From positions 1 to 64,000 of the forward strand of contig DASPRY010000145.1 in the NCBI GenBank assembly GCA_035624215.1: a DNA stretch of 64,000 bases. The letters are read 5' to 3'. The notes under the pieces are model-generated. The model had not been told where the DNA came from. It saw nothing but the letters and a program-made list of their open reading frames with translations, and did not search any database. Shown here piece by piece: positions 7,848 to 16,423 of this stretch (within the stretch, counting starts at the first letter, position 1; each line of letters begins with the position of its first letter). Origin of the DNA: JAFAGX01 sp035624215 (GTDB lineage Bacteria > Acidobacteriota > Terriglobia > Terriglobales > Acidobacteriaceae). A program made the translations under genes and the position numbers.

Positions 7848-8894
7848 TCATGCTTCAATCAGAAATCGTCCACCGCGCATGATCTGTTGCTCATCCACCC
7901 AGATATCGAACTTTCTTCCAACCACGTCAATATGGGTGGACGAATACCAATCGGCGCCGGTGTGTTCGCCATAGGGATCTCCGAACGCGATGTGTACCCC
8001 CGGGAATTTTTCATCCTGCAGAATCTGTCCGATGACATCTTTCAAATCAATATTGGTTCCAATAGCGAACTCGCCCACGCGATCGCTGTTCTCATCTGTG
8101 TGGGTGTAATTCCAAAAATCGTTTTCCAGTTCGCGATTCGTGGAATGTGCCTCGGTCAAGCGATTTTCTTTGACATGAATCGTCAGTGGAGTTTCCTGCA
8201 AGTCCCCAAATTTAGCGCAAAGCCACTCCCCAACCACCCCATCGATAACAAATGTCCCATTTACTTCACCCGGCGTGGTAAACACCTCGCCGCCGGGCAG
8301 GTTTCCCCACTTGTCAGGACTGATCAGACCACTTGTTTTCACCCAACGATAACTCGGATTCAAATTCGCAACCAGATCAGTGCCGGCTGGGGTTTTCGCC
8401 CGAATTTGGGATGCCTTTCGCACCATCTCGACGACCTTGGCACTGATGCGATCCACTTTTATGAAATCCGCGCGCATTCCTTCCAGCATGATCTGCCGGT
8501 TGATGTTCACCATGTGTGCGTGGCGAATTTTTCTTCGATTTACCACGCTTGTCATCTGCATGCGTGAGCGCAGTTCGTTGGCCTGCGCCTGTACGGCAAA
8601 AATGCTCACCTGGCTGGTTTCGAGGTCCAGAGCGATTTCTTGCGGAAAATTAGTCAGCGGCCGTGGCGCCAGGTCTTCCAGAATCCAAGCCCGATAGGAT
8701 GCACCCACATCTTCCAGCTCCCGCACAATGCTGGCGGCGATCTCCTTCGTGGCCTCGTCGGTAATCAGCGTAACCTTCTCGCTGCCTCGAATGCGCAGGC
8801 ACACGTTGACCGCATTGTGGGCGCCAGGTGTAAGTTCTGGATCAAAAGCCGTTTTGCTGAGCTGTTGGTTGGTTTGAACGACAGGAAGGCTCAT
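7848..8894 (-). CDS. M29-type aminopeptidase-like metallopeptidase
   Basis: A 348-residue protein with landmarks of the M29 (AmpS/leucyl aminopeptidase) family: LPGGEVFTTP, GEFAIGTN, and near the C terminus the STHID metal-binding motif followed by VDEQQIMRGGRF. These supply Glu, Glu, His and Asp ligands for the di-metal centre. The protein is somewhat shorter than typical M29 enzymes, with an abbreviated N-terminal part. Its ATG overlaps the stop of the GCS2-type ligase gene in a TAATG, so translation is probably coupled. Inside a ligase cluster it could trim or mature a peptide product, or be a recruited non-peptidase. No signal peptide is seen. Confidence 0.75.
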   Translation of the reverse strand: MSLPVVQTNQQLSKTAFDPELTPGAHNAVNVCLRIRGSEKVTLITDEATKEIAASIVRELEDVGASYRAWILEDLAPRPLTNFPQEIALDLETSQVSIFAVQAQANELRSRMQMTSVVNRRKIRHAHMVNINRQIMLEGMRADFIKVDRISAKVVEMVRKASQIRAKTPAGTDLVANLNPSYRWVKTSGLISPDKWGNLPGGEVFTTPGEVNGTFVIDGVVGEWLCAKFGDLQETPLTIHVKENRLTEAHSTNRELENDFWNYTHTDENSDRVGEFAIGTNIDLKDVIGQILQDEKFPGVHIAFGDPYGEHTGADWYSSTHIDVVGRKFDIWVDEQQIMRGGRFLIEA

Positions 8895-10054
8895 TATCCT
8901 ACTTTTCTTGCGGCAGCCGGCACCGTGCTTTCGGCAACCCCGACTCCCGTTTCTTCTATGATGTAGTCCACAACCTGTTTCAAGTCGCCGGTTTCCTGGA
9001 ACACCCGCAATTGCCGATCGGCGCCCGTACCCATTTCCACGATCTCATGGATGTAATTCAGTTCTTCGCGCGAATCGAGCTCGTCGGCGACGTCGTCGAC
9101 AAACTCCAGGTATTCCATGATCAAATCACGAGCTGGCACTTCTTTCTGTTTCCCGAAATCAATTAGCTTGCCATCAAGGCCGTAGCGTGCGGCGCGCCAT
9201 TTGTTCTCCATGAGCAAAGCCCGGCGATAGAGCCGAAATCCCTGGTTCGCCGCATACAGCTTGTACAGCTTGGCTATCGTGGCCTGGATCAGCGCTGCCA
9301 AGGCAATGGTTTCATCCACGCGCATCGGGATGTCACAAATCCGGAATTCCAACGTGTTAAAAAAAGGATGCGGACGGATGTCCCACCAGATTTTCTTCGC
9401 GTTGTCGATGCAGTTGGTCTTGATCAGCAGCTTGATGAAATTGTCGTACTCGCCCCAGCTGGGAAAATAATCCGGAAGGTTGGTCCGCGGAAACTTGTCG
9501 AAGACCTTACAGCGGTACGACTTGAGCCCGGTGTCCATTCCCAGCCAGAACGGCGAATTAGTCGAGAGCGCCAGAATGTGCGGCAAAAAGTAGCGGGCGT
9601 GGTTCATCATGTGGATCGCGGTTTCGCGATCTTCCACGCCAATGTGCACGTGCAAGCCAAAAATCAGATTCGCGCGTGCGACTAATTGCATGTCTTGCAC
9701 AATGTTCTTGTAGCGCTCGTCCGGAGTGATCTCCTGCACCCTCCAATCGGCAAATGGATGGGTTGCCGCCGAAGCCAGCCGCAGGCCGTTCTCCTGTGCA
9801 AGCTTGATCATGTCGCGGCGCAGTTTCTTGACTTCTTCCTTGGCCTGTTTGATGTTCTTGCAGACCGAGGTCCCGACTTCTACCACCGCCTGGTGCAACT
9901 CCGCCTTCACCTTTTCGTGCAGCAGGACTTTGCCTTTTTCGAGGATTTCCGACTGGATGTGCGAACGCAGGTCGCGCGATACCGGATCAATCGTCTGGTA
10001 TTCTTCCTCGATTCCGATGGTAAAACTGGGTTCCATAACCTGTGGCACGGACAC
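8894..10054 (-). CDS. GCS2-type carboxylate-amine ligase (YbdK-like)
   Basis: Member of the glutamate-cysteine ligase family 2, which joins an amino-acid carboxylate to an amine with ATP. Diagnostic stretches: IGIEEEYQ at the N terminus (metal and substrate Glu residues), FGLHVHIGV, SPFWLGMDTGLKSYR and FRICDIPMR. The length of 386 residues is normal for the family. The start is GTG at 10054 or ATG at 10036; neither has a strong ribosome-binding site. It is the third gene of the cluster and is coupled to the aminopeptidase by a TAATG. The amine substrate cannot be told from sequence; members of this family are often not true gamma-glutamylcysteine synthetases. Confidence 0.9.
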   Translation of the reverse strand: MSVPQVMEPSFTIGIEEEYQTIDPVSRDLRSHIQSEILEKGKVLLHEKVKAELHQAVVEVGTSVCKNIKQAKEEVKKLRRDMIKLAQENGLRLASAATHPFADWRVQEITPDERYKNIVQDMQLVARANLIFGLHVHIGVEDRETAIHMMNHARYFLPHILALSTNSPFWLGMDTGLKSYRCKVFDKFPRTNLPDYFPSWGEYDNFIKLLIKTNCIDNAKKIWWDIRPHPFFNTLEFRICDIPMRVDETIALAALIQATIAKLYKLYAANQGFRLYRRALLMENKWRAARYGLDGKLIDFGKQKEVPARDLIMEYLEFVDDVADELDSREELNYIHEIVEMGTGADRQLRVFQETGDLKQVVDYIIEETGVGVAESTVPAAARKVG

Positions 10055-10185
10055 CTCTGCACCGTGAAAACTCAGTGGATTACTCTAATCTGCCCCATCC
10101 TCGCGGCTTGCTCCCCGCGCCCATCAGGGTCTTGATAGTATAACCCGGCTTTTCCCGGCAGCTTACGTTTCTTGATGCACGCCGT

Positions 10186-11172
10186 CTAAGCCTTAACTCT
10201 CCTTTTCGCCACCGGTTTTGGGGTCGGAACCTCGGTTGGCCCCGTCAGGAATGCGGCCCAACGCAATTCCTGCGCCGGATTCTCCTCGCTAAGCGCCTTC
10301 TTCACCGCCATTTCCGCGACCGCATTCACGATCCATTCGAAATTCTCCCGCCCCACCGAGTTAACATCCGCATCCGGAGCTGGATTCATAAAGTCGATCG
10401 CGTACGGAACCCCTCCTTCAACCGCAAACTCTACCGTATTCAGGTCATACCCCAACGCCCGGCACAGCGTCAGCGCGTCGTTCACAATTCGGTCGTGCAA
10501 TCTGGCACTCGAAGGCGGCGGATTGCCTTTTACGTAACGCTCATGAAACGGTGCCTTCGGGTCGTACTTCATCACATGCACGGTCTCCTGCCCGACTACG
10601 TAGCAGCGGTAATATTCCTCGAATTCCACTCCATGTTGCAGGGTCATGCACAGGTCGCCCGTCTGGTTGTAGCAGTTGAAAAACTCTTCCGGCGAATGCA
10701 CCTTGTAGACGTGCTTCCAGCCCCCGCCCGAATACGGCTTCAAAAAAGCAGGGAATCCGACATAATGGAAAATTTCTTCCCAATTCAGCGGGTAAATTAA
10801 GTTGCGCATCGACTGCGAAGTTGTTCCTTCCGGATGCTTGTTGTGCGGCAGAATCACTGTCGGCGGAATGGCAACTCCCAGCTTGGAAGCCAGCGAGTAA
10901 TTGAAAAACTTGTCGTCGGCGGTCCACCAGAACGGATTGTTCACCACAATCGTCCCGCCCAGCACCGCATTTTTCAAATACGCACGATAGAACGCGATGT
11001 CCTGTGAAATGCGGTCGATGATGACTTTATAGCCGCTGAGGCTCGCCATCTTCACTCCGCCCACTTTCACAAACTCCGCCGTGATTCCGTCGGCCTTCAT
11101 GCTGTTAATTCTCTCGACCACCGCCGGCGGAAACGCGTTCTCCATGCCAAACAAAATGCCAACCTTTTTCAT
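10186..11172 (-). CDS. RimK-like ATP-grasp ligase
   Basis: About 328 residues with a classical ATP-grasp fold. AFLKPYSGGGWKHVYKV is the lysine strand and glycine-rich loop, and the magnesium-binding end is NTVEFAVEGGVPYAIDFMNPAPD (D and N ligands). The N terminus, KKVGILFGMENAF, resembles the pre-ATP-grasp domain of RimK/D-Ala-D-Ala-ligase-like enzymes. The ATG at 11172 has an AAGGTGAT ribosome-binding site; the upstream in-frame start adds seven residues that look non-coding. A basic Pro/Lys tail ends the protein. It lies between the esterase and the GCS2 ligase, with a 235-base hairpin element just upstream. It probably forms an amide or peptide bond in the same pathway. Confidence 0.85.
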   Translation of the reverse strand: MKKVGILFGMENAFPPAVVERINSMKADGITAEFVKVGGVKMASLSGYKVIIDRISQDIAFYRAYLKNAVLGGTIVVNNPFWWTADDKFFNYSLASKLGVAIPPTVILPHNKHPEGTTSQSMRNLIYPLNWEEIFHYVGFPAFLKPYSGGGWKHVYKVHSPEEFFNCYNQTGDLCMTLQHGVEFEEYYRCYVVGQETVHVMKYDPKAPFHERYVKGNPPPSSARLHDRIVNDALTLCRALGYDLNTVEFAVEGGVPYAIDFMNPAPDADVNSVGRENFEWIVNAVAEMAVKKALSEENPAQELRWAAFLTGPTEVPTPKPVAKRRVKA

Positions 11173-11188
11173 AATCACCTTCAATCTT

Positions 11189-11423
11189 GTCATCCTGAGC
11201 GAAGGTCGTGCTTCGCAAAACGAAGCACGAACGTAGTCGAAGGATCCCTACCCGCTTAAAGCCACCCGAGCCGTCGCAAGGCATTCTTCCCGAACTACTT
11301 CCAGTTCGGTTTCAACGCCATCGTGAGAATGCCTTGATTTGACGTCTCGCAGTAAGGCCCCAGGGATTCTTCGACTGCGTGATTCCATTCGCCAGCGAAT
11401 GGAATCACTCCGCTCAGAATGAC
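11189..11423. repeat. 235-bp nested inverted-repeat element
   Basis: Two copies of one repeat unit lie in inverted orientation. Unit A (11189-11249) runs GTCATCCTGAGCG ... GTCGAAGGATCCCT and holds the perfect hairpin TCGTGCTTCG-CAAAA-CGAAGCACGA (11206-11230). Unit B (11362-11423) is the reverse orientation and holds a different perfect 13-bp hairpin, GTGATTCCATTCG/CGAATGGAATCAC (11379-11408). Between them AAGGCATTCT (11278-11287) pairs with AGAATGCCTT (11326-11335), and CCGAAC pairs with GTTCGG inside that. It fills the gap between esterase and RimK-like genes and would be in their common transcript. Confidence 0.75.
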
Positions 11424-11429
11424 AGCGCC

Positions 11430-12140
11430 TCAAAAGTACTTTCCCGCCATCCGCAGCCACAACGGCCAATCGTGCCTGGAATGATCGTTCCAAACGTCCA
11501 GCCAATGCGGCACCGCTTTGCCGTTGAGCTTTGCCGATAGCTTCACATTCTGGTCCAGGCACATGTCCCAATCCGCCGATCCCAGCACAATCTTCATCTG
11601 CCGGTAGCGGCTCAAAAACCAATCGTCGCTCAAATTCGGCAGGAAATCCTGCGGACAATTGAAATAGCAGTCGTCATCGTAATACCCGTCAAGGAACTGG
11701 TGGATGTCGAATGCCCCACTCATGCTCACGCAATGCGTCACTGCATCGGGATGCTTGAGGGCGAAATTTGCCGCATGATATCCGCCAAAGCTGCATCCCG
11801 TCACCGCCAGCCGCGGTGTCTGATTTTTCCATCGAACGAAAGGTAAAAATTCGTGCAGGATATAGCGCTCATACTGCAGATGCCGCAGCACGCGCTGTCG
11901 GGGATGCACCGCCTTGTTGTACCAGCTCTCCAGATCCACCGCATCGGGACAGAACACCTGCAGCTCACCAGCGTCGATCTTTCCGGCAAGCACGCCGATC
12001 ATGCCGCGATCTTCGTACTCGAAAAACCTGCCCATCGACGTCGGAAAAACCAGTAGCGGCGTTCCCGCGTGCCCGAATACCAGCGCTTCCATATCGCGAT
12101 GCAGTTCCTGGCTGTATCCGTTGTGATATTCGCGATTCAT
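11430..12140 (-). CDS. alpha/beta-hydrolase esterase (esterase D/PF00756-like)
   Basis: A 236-residue cytoplasmic alpha/beta hydrolase. The nucleophile serine lies in GCSFGGYHA (G-x-S-x-G variant), and the C-terminal NDHSRHDWPLW segment supplies the catalytic histidine. LVFPTSMGRFFEYED near the N terminus is the typical oxyanion-strand region of this group. The ATG at 12140 is divergent from the Ser/Thr kinase at 12339, with 198 bases between them. It is the first gene of the five-gene ligase cluster. It could release a product from a carrier or hydrolyse an ester precursor; this is inferred from position only. Confidence 0.85.
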   Translation of the reverse strand: MNREYHNGYSQELHRDMEALVFGHAGTPLLVFPTSMGRFFEYEDRGMIGVLAGKIDAGELQVFCPDAVDLESWYNKAVHPRQRVLRHLQYERYILHEFLPFVRWKNQTPRLAVTGCSFGGYHAANFALKHPDAVTHCVSMSGAFDIHQFLDGYYDDDCYFNCPQDFLPNLSDDWFLSRYRQMKIVLGSADWDMCLDQNVKLSAKLNGKAVPHWLDVWNDHSRHDWPLWLRMAGKYF

Positions 12141-12338
12141 CGGTCATTCCGACAGCCGCAGCCGAAGTATCTTACCCGATTAGCCGTCATGTGTGGGGCG
12201 GGCAATCCCGTCCTTCCGAATCTGCTTCAGCGGCGACAGCAGAGCAAAGAGGGAATTTTCATGCCGCCTGGGCAATCCAGATCAGCGTACAATGGTGCCG
12301 TTCTTGAAACCAAAGAGACCCCGGATCACGGCATATTA

Positions 12339-14900
12339 ATGGCTCTGCTTGCTGACCAAAAACTTGGGCCGTATGAAATCCAATCGTCAATTGGCGCCGG
12401 CGGGATGGGCGAGGTGTACCGGGCGCGTGATCCGCGATTGGGGCGCGATGTGGCTATCAAGGTCCTGCCGTCGTCCTTTTCTGCCGACGCCGACCGTTTG
12501 CAGCGCTTCGCGCAAGAGGCGCGCGCAGCAGCCGCGCTCAATCATCCTAATATCCTGGCGATTTTCGACATCGGCAGCGACCGCGGCTCTCCTTATATAG
12601 TTTCCGAACTTCTGGAGGGCGAGACCCTGCGAGAGCGGTTGCGTTCCGGGCCACTCAACACTCGCAGAGCGATTGAGTACGGGCTGCAAATCACGCGCGG
12701 CCTGGCGGCGGCTCACGACAAGGGCATCACTCACCGCGACTTGAAACCGGAAAACCTGTTCATCACCAACGACGGTCACGTAAAAATTCTGGATTTTGGC
12801 CTCGCCAAATTAACCCACCCGGAATCCTCCGGCGAATCCGCCAACGCGCCCACCGTGCAGGCTGCCACTGAGCCCGGCCTGGTGATGGGCACAGTCGGCT
12901 ATATGTCACCCGAGCAGGTGCGAGGTAAGACTGCAGATGCCCGCTCCGACATTTTCGCCTTCGGCGCCATCCTCTACGAAATGCTCTCCGGCAAACGTGC
13001 CTTTCGCGGCGAGACGTCAGCCGACACCATGAGCGCCATCCTGAAAGAGGACCCACCCCAACTTTCAGAAACCGGGCGCATTGTCCCGCCCGGTTTGGAA
13101 CGGATCGTCAATCACTGCCTGGAAAAGAATCCGGCGCAGCGATTTCAATCCGCCAGCGACGTTGCCTTCAACCTTGAATCGCTGAGCGATGTCACAACGA
13201 CAAGCAAGGCTGGAGTCAAGGCCCTGAAGGCTCCCGCGCGGAGCTGGTTGCGCCCCGTAGTGGCCGCCCTACTGCTGGTGGCCGCCTGTACCGGAACCTA
13301 CTTCTTGGGGGCGCAGCGGCATAGCATCTCCGCCCCCAGCTTCCATCGCCTGACCTATCGCCGCGGCTCGATTGTTGCTGCCCGCTTTTCGCCAGATGGA
13401 CAGACGATCGTGTACGGGGCTGCCCTGGAAGGCAATCCGGTTGAACTTTTCACCACGCGATTTGACAGCGCCGATTCCCGGCCACTGGGACTGGGAAAGA
13501 CTGAGCTGTTGTCCATTTCCCGCAACGGGGAGCTGGCCGTGCTCTTAAGCCCCCGAGCAGAGGCGTTCGCGGAGTTCGGAACATTGGCACGGGTTTCTTT
13601 GTCTGGGGGTGCGCCGCGGGAGGTGCTGGACGAGGTCAGCTGGGCGGATTGGACGCCCGACGGCAGTGATCTTGCTATCGTCCGAGGCGGCGGCAGCCGG
13701 CTGAACCATCTCGAGTTTCCCGCCAACAAGGTCATTTACCAGCCGCAGGGCTGGATCAGCCACGTGCGTTTTTCGCCCCGGGGCGACCTGCTCGCTTTTG
13801 CCGATCACATACGAACCGGAGACGACGGCCGTGTCGTAGTTATCGACCGAGACGGAAAGCTCAAAGCGGTTTCCAGGTTCTACACCACGGTGGAGGGTTT
13901 GGCCTGGTCGGGCGATGGAAGGGAAGTCTGGTTCGCGGCATCGCCGAGTGGCGCTGCGCGTGCTCTCTATGCGATGGACCGCTCCGGGAAAGAGCGCCTG
14001 CTGCTGCACGTTCCTGGGACGCTCACCATGCACGACGTTGCCCGTGATGGCCGCGTGCTCCTCACCGAAGACAACACGCAGATACAGATGCAGGCATTAG
14101 CTCCCGGAGAAAGCAGCGAAAAGAATCTGTCCTGGTTCGATTGGTCTGGGGCTGACGATCTTTCTCCCGACGGAAAGACTCTGATCTTCGACGAAACCGG
14201 CGAAGGGGCCGGGGGGAAGTATGGAGTGTATCTCCGTAAGAGCGATGGATCCCCGGCGGTTCGTCTTGGAGACGGTGACTTTCCGGCCTTGTCACCCGAT
14301 GGCAAGTGGGTGGCTGCCCTTGATCTCTCTTCTCCCACGCAAATCGAATTACTTCCTACTGGTATCGGGCAGCCCCGGCGCTTGACCAACGACGCTCTGA
14401 CCCATACGCGCGTTGCCTGGGTACCGGACGGCTCGGGGTTGATCTACGTTGCCGCTGAACCCAACCAATTGCACCGTTCCTACTGGATGGACCTGAACGG
14501 CAAGAGCCGTCCCATCACCCCACTCGGCACGGCGGGACTTCTCGTTACGCCGGACAGCAAATTCTTGCTGGCCACGGACGGTGAGAGGAAGCGCTGGTTG
14601 TATCCCTTGGCGGGAGGAGAACCCGTGCCATTTTCAGTCAATTTGGACGCCGATGATCTGGTCGTGCGATTCGACCCAGACGGCAAGAGCATCTTGGTCA
14701 GGCATCGTGGCGTTCCCGCCAAGATTGAACGATTCTTCCTGAATTCAGGTCAACGCGAACCCGTGCGGCAAATTTCCCCTTCCGATCCCGCAGGAGTACA
14801 GGACATCATCAATGTCCGTTTCAGCGCTGACGGCAAGTCGTATGCCTATTCCTACTTGCGCTCCCTGTCGGATCTCTGGGTCGTGGACGGTTTGAAATAA
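12339..14900 (+). CDS. Ser/Thr protein kinase with C-terminal beta-propeller
   Basis: An 853-residue paralogue of the kinase at 233-2863. The kinase domain carries GAGGMGEV, VAIKVL (K41), HRDLKPEN near 132 and DFG at 152-154. A membrane helix follows (WLRPVVAALLLVAACTGTYFL), then a long region of TolB/WD40-like blades (FSPDGQT, SPDGK, SADGKSY). The ATG at 12339 aligns with the start of the other kinase, which begins at almost the same distance from the GPYEIQS motif. The open frame continues upstream to 12069 but those residues overlap the divergent esterase promoter. No ribosome-binding site is visible before the ATG. Its signal and substrates are unknown. Confidence 0.93.
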   Translation: MALLADQKLGPYEIQSSIGAGGMGEVYRARDPRLGRDVAIKVLPSSFSADADRLQRFAQEARAAAALNHPNILAIFDIGSDRGSPYIVSELLEGETLRERLRSGPLNTRRAIEYGLQITRGLAAAHDKGITHRDLKPENLFITNDGHVKILDFGLAKLTHPESSGESANAPTVQAATEPGLVMGTVGYMSPEQVRGKTADARSDIFAFGAILYEMLSGKRAFRGETSADTMSAILKEDPPQLSETGRIVPPGLERIVNHCLEKNPAQRFQSASDVAFNLESLSDVTTTSKAGVKALKAPARSWLRPVVAALLLVAACTGTYFLGAQRHSISAPSFHRLTYRRGSIVAARFSPDGQTIVYGAALEGNPVELFTTRFDSADSRPLGLGKTELLSISRNGELAVLLSPRAEAFAEFGTLARVSLSGGAPREVLDEVSWADWTPDGSDLAIVRGGGSRLNHLEFPANKVIYQPQGWISHVRFSPRGDLLAFADHIRTGDDGRVVVIDRDGKLKAVSRFYTTVEGLAWSGDGREVWFAASPSGAARALYAMDRSGKERLLLHVPGTLTMHDVARDGRVLLTEDNTQIQMQALAPGESSEKNLSWFDWSGADDLSPDGKTLIFDETGEGAGGKYGVYLRKSDGSPAVRLGDGDFPALSPDGKWVAALDLSSPTQIELLPTGIGQPRRLTNDALTHTRVAWVPDGSGLIYVAAEPNQLHRSYWMDLNGKSRPITPLGTAGLLVTPDSKFLLATDGERKRWLYPLAGGEPVPFSVNLDADDLVVRFDPDGKSILVRHRGVPAKIERFFLNSGQREPVRQISPSDPAGVQDIINVRFSADGKSYAYSYLRSLSDLWVVDGLK

Positions 14901-14930
14901 CGCGGCTACCACCATTTTTCCCAACGAACC

Positions 14931-14960
14931 ACGTAGGGACAGCCGCCCTCGGTTGTCCGG
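14931..14960 (+). repeat. 30-bp repeat, inverted copy of 17813-17842
   Basis: 28 of 30 bases match the reverse complement of 17813-17842. The two copies flank the interrupted nuclease-like gene and the enoyl-CoA isomerase gene. This copy lies in the 113-bp gap after the kinase gene. Confidence 0.6.
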
Positions 14961-15013
14961 TCGGGCGCCAGCCCGCAATCCGGCGGCCGCGAGACTTCCA
15001 AAGGAGCCGGAGG

Positions 15014-16399
15014 CTATACGCGGCCGATCGTTACTGCTGCGGGACGGCTTCCTGCAGCGCGGGCGAAGGTACCGTCGGAAAGAGCCTTCTTGAGTTCCGC
15101 GGGCGTCATTACCCGCGGTAGCGCTGACGTAATCCACCACGCAGGGGCCAGTGTCGGAATATACTCGGTGAACGGCGTAACCCCGACCGGCAGTATCCTC
15201 TTGTAGGGGCGCACGTCGTAATTTGTCCCGATGGGGTTAGCCGCCAACCATCCAGCTTTGTCGTCAGCGTCCCTCAGTGCAGCCTCACATCGCTTGATGC
15301 GATAATTAATTGCCTCCGGATCCCCACGTTCGACGCCGAAGGACCTGGCCACGGCACGACATTCCGCAATAAGAAGAGTATCCCCGACCTTGAACGCCGC
15401 GTCGATCTGCTTGCGCGTCCCTCCTAATGACCTACACTCCCCAACAGGCAGCACCGATTCCCCCGCTCGAACGATCTTTTCGAGAGCGTCTCCCTTAAAG
15501 TTCTGGTCGTCCATCCGAACATCGAAAAACAGATTAAACAGCAGTTCTCCAACCCACGCGAAATCAACGAACACGCGATCTGGACCGTGCGGCAGAAAAA
15601 TCGAATGAGGGCCCCAAAGCAGGATGTCGATGGAATCCCGCTTCTCGGTAGTGAGCTCCAAGAATCTGAACGTTCCATCCACGTCGACATGCTCGGGCTT
15701 CGCCGCTGAGCCCAAGTGCTCAAGGGCGGCTGGGAGGACGGCCCTGATTTCGGAGACTACATCCTCTCGTTTGAGCGGTCCCTCGTAAGCACGCTGCCAG
15801 AATCGATACACCGCTTGCGGATGGCTAGCCCACAGCGGTATGACTCGCAGAAGCAAGGCTCCAAGCACCGCAAAGACGTCAAGCAAAGCGATTCCCTTGC
15901 TTTCCCGAAAAGCAGCGGCCAAAGGCTCGTGGGCTTCGTAGTATCCGCGCAGATTAAAGGGCGCCCATAGAAAGTTCGTAGCCGCGTCATACACGAATCC
16001 GATTCCCAGCCGCTCGAACAGCCGTCTGATATCCTTGCCGCTCTTATGCTCGACATTGAACATCGGAAGCACCACGGGGCCCTCGGCACCAGCATCGAGG
16101 GGGAACACCGTACCCGTCGCAGACGCCGAGAACACGCCGCGCCGGTCATCATAGACACGTACAAGGCGGTTCAGTTCATCGCCACGCTCGTCGAAGAAAT
16201 AGGCTGGGAAACCCTGGTCCACGATCAGTGCGGCCCCTGTGCCCAAGATTCTCAGAGCTGCCCCGCACCGCCAGATCTCGTATGCAAGCTTTTCGCAAAA
16301 GTACAGCTGTTTCAGCTGATCGAATCCGAACTTAGTTAAAACAAGCTGGGGAGACTGGCTGAGCGCTTTTCTATAGTCGCCCAATTCCGGCAGCATCAA
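15014..16399 (-). CDS. hypothetical protein with PD-(D/E)XK-like nuclease motif, distal part of an interrupted frame
   Basis: A 461-residue frame that I do not recognise by family. Near residues 325-350 it reads QIDAAFKVGDTLLIAECRA, which resembles the D-(x)n-ExK core of restriction-type nucleases, with R in place of the usual K. The rest is mixed alpha/beta with no signal peptide. The frame begins at TTG 16399 (or ATG 16396) without a recognisable ribosome-binding site. It is in the same frame as the 16424-16777 reading frame, separated by a single TGA and seven codons. The two therefore look like one gene of about 590 codons broken by a nonsense change. Inverted 30-bp repeats lie on either side of the region. 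Confidence 0.55.
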   Translation of the reverse strand: MMLPELGDYRKALSQSPQLVLTKFGFDQLKQLYFCEKLAYEIWRCGAALRILGTGAALIVDQGFPAYFFDERGDELNRLVRVYDDRRGVFSASATGTVFPLDAGAEGPVVLPMFNVEHKSGKDIRRLFERLGIGFVYDAATNFLWAPFNLRGYYEAHEPLAAAFRESKGIALLDVFAVLGALLLRVIPLWASHPQAVYRFWQRAYEGPLKREDVVSEIRAVLPAALEHLGSAAKPEHVDVDGTFRFLELTTEKRDSIDILLWGPHSIFLPHGPDRVFVDFAWVGELLFNLFFDVRMDDQNFKGDALEKIVRAGESVLPVGECRSLGGTRKQIDAAFKVGDTLLIAECRAVARSFGVERGDPEAINYRIKRCEAALRDADDKAGWLAANPIGTNYDVRPYKRILPVGVTPFTEYIPTLAPAWWITSALPRVMTPAELKKALSDGTFARAAGSRPAAVTIGRV

Positions 16400-16423
16400 T
16401 AAGCCATCGAGGATCTCGTGTTC

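Noticed and set aside
12069..12338. N-terminal extension of the second Ser/Thr kinase
   Set aside because: Overlaps the start of the divergent esterase; the paralogous kinase starts at the residue matching 12339.
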